A stretch of DNA of 64,000 nucleotides, from contig NZ_JALHAP010000080.1 of NCBI RefSeq assembly GCF_025215095.1, forward strand, positions 284,520-348,519, given 5' to 3'. Positions 63,874 to 64,000 of this stretch are shown piece after piece. Position 1 is the first letter of the stretch. Each line of letters starts with the position of its first letter. The notes below the pieces were generated by a model. That model searched no databases and was not told the DNA's origin. It was given only the letters and a program-made list of their open reading frames with translations. Source of the stretch: Dryocola boscaweniae. GTDB lineage: Bacteria > Pseudomonadota > Gammaproteobacteria > Enterobacterales > Enterobacteriaceae. Made by a program: the position numbers and the translations under genes.

Positions 63874-64000
63874 TGGACTGCACCCCAAAAGTTGGATACC
63901 CAACTGAGTAAGGTGCAGTTTTTTATGGCAAAGCCAAAATATTCCCTCGAAACCAGATTAGCTGTAGTCAATCACTACCTTGCCGGAAAAGATGGAACAC
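63874..64000 (+). mobile_element. Left end of an IS3-family (IS150-like) insertion sequence
   Basis: Beginning near 63874, TGGACTGCACCCCAAAAGTT looks like a left terminal repeat of an IS150-group element (TGNACTGCACCC type), followed by an orfA reading frame. The element runs off the window, so the right end, the target duplication and orfB are not seen. It cuts the ribB terminator: AAAAAAGCCCGG at 63860-63868 is not followed by its complementary arm. Confidence 0.8.
63925..64000 (+). CDS. IS150-like transposase OrfA, N-terminus (partial)
   Basis: 25 residues are visible, starting MAKPKYSLETRLAVVNHYLA, which match the start of IS150-group OrfA proteins (IS150: MSKPKYPFEKRLEVVNHY), a DNA-binding HTH subunit of the transposase. 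Confidence 0.8.
   Translation, partial: MAKPKYSLETRLAVVNHYLAGKDGT

Noticed and set aside
63762..63971. 69-codon minus-strand frame across the end of ribB and the IS end
   Set aside because: It spans a gene end and a mobile-element junction, so it cannot be an evolved gene, and no motif is present.

Overview
This is chromosomal DNA of a member of the Enterobacteriaceae. Nearly every protein is recognisable at sight as an ortholog of an Escherichia coli, Salmonella, Klebsiella or Enterobacter protein, gene order follows those genomes in long blocks, and the intergenic gaps hold REP/BIME palindromes and one ERIC element typical of the family. The species cannot be fixed by eye. The backbone is GC-rich; one gene near 25 kb is clearly AT-rich.

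Layout. (1) 1-5.8 kb: the arginine deiminase operon arcACBD (minus strand, arcD cut by the left edge), then tabA and the biosynthetic ornithine carbamoyltransferase argI, whose upstream region carries two ARG boxes. The catabolic (ArcB) and anabolic (ArgI) paralogs lie about 3.5 kb apart. (2) 5.9-16.1 kb: rraB, miaE, a membrane-anchored protein of unknown function, yjgM, valS-holC-pepA, and the divergent lptF-lptG pair for lipopolysaccharide export. (3) 16.2-24.7 kb: a complete autoinducer-2 module, lsrRK divergent from lsrACDBFG. (4) 24.8-25.8 kb: a lone AT-rich gene resembling glycosyltransferases, probably acquired. (5) 25.8-36.2 kb: patA (putrescine aminotransferase, with a sigma-54 promoter and an NtrC site), a five-gene Opp/Dpp-type ABC transporter operon, the osmoprotectant carrier proP, and the aerotaxis receptor aer with a sigma-28 promoter. 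(6) 36.3-45.9 kb: an accessory stretch with curA, the cryptic-type beta-glucoside system ascG/ascFB, a short-chain dehydrogenase divergent from a TetR regulator with a 31-bp perfect palindromic operator, an aldo/keto reductase divergent from another TetR regulator, and an S-adenosylhomocysteinase-like gene with altered active-site motifs. (7) 46.1-63.9 kb: housekeeping genes ileX (tRNA-Ile CAU), mug, the macromolecular synthesis operon rpsU-dnaG-rpoD, tsaD, plsY, folB, uppP, cca, ygiM, ygiF, glnE, hldE, ubiK and ribB with its FMN riboswitch. (8) 63.9 kb to the end: the left end of an IS3-family (IS150-like) insertion sequence sitting in the ribB terminator.

How it fits together. The arc operon makes ATP from arginine while argI does the reverse step for biosynthesis. 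The lsr genes import, phosphorylate and degrade AI-2. patA is wired to nitrogen limitation through sigma-54 and NtrC. In E. coli the lptFG block and the aer/patA/ileX/rpoD block lie far apart on the chromosome; here they are joined through the lsr operon and the AT-rich gene, so 16-26 kb marks a rearrangement or insertion point. I found no clearly undescribed multi-gene system. The least explained items are the adenosylhomocysteinase-like gene, the AT-rich glycosyltransferase-like gene, the membrane-anchored protein after miaE, and the two TetR-controlled oxidoreductases.
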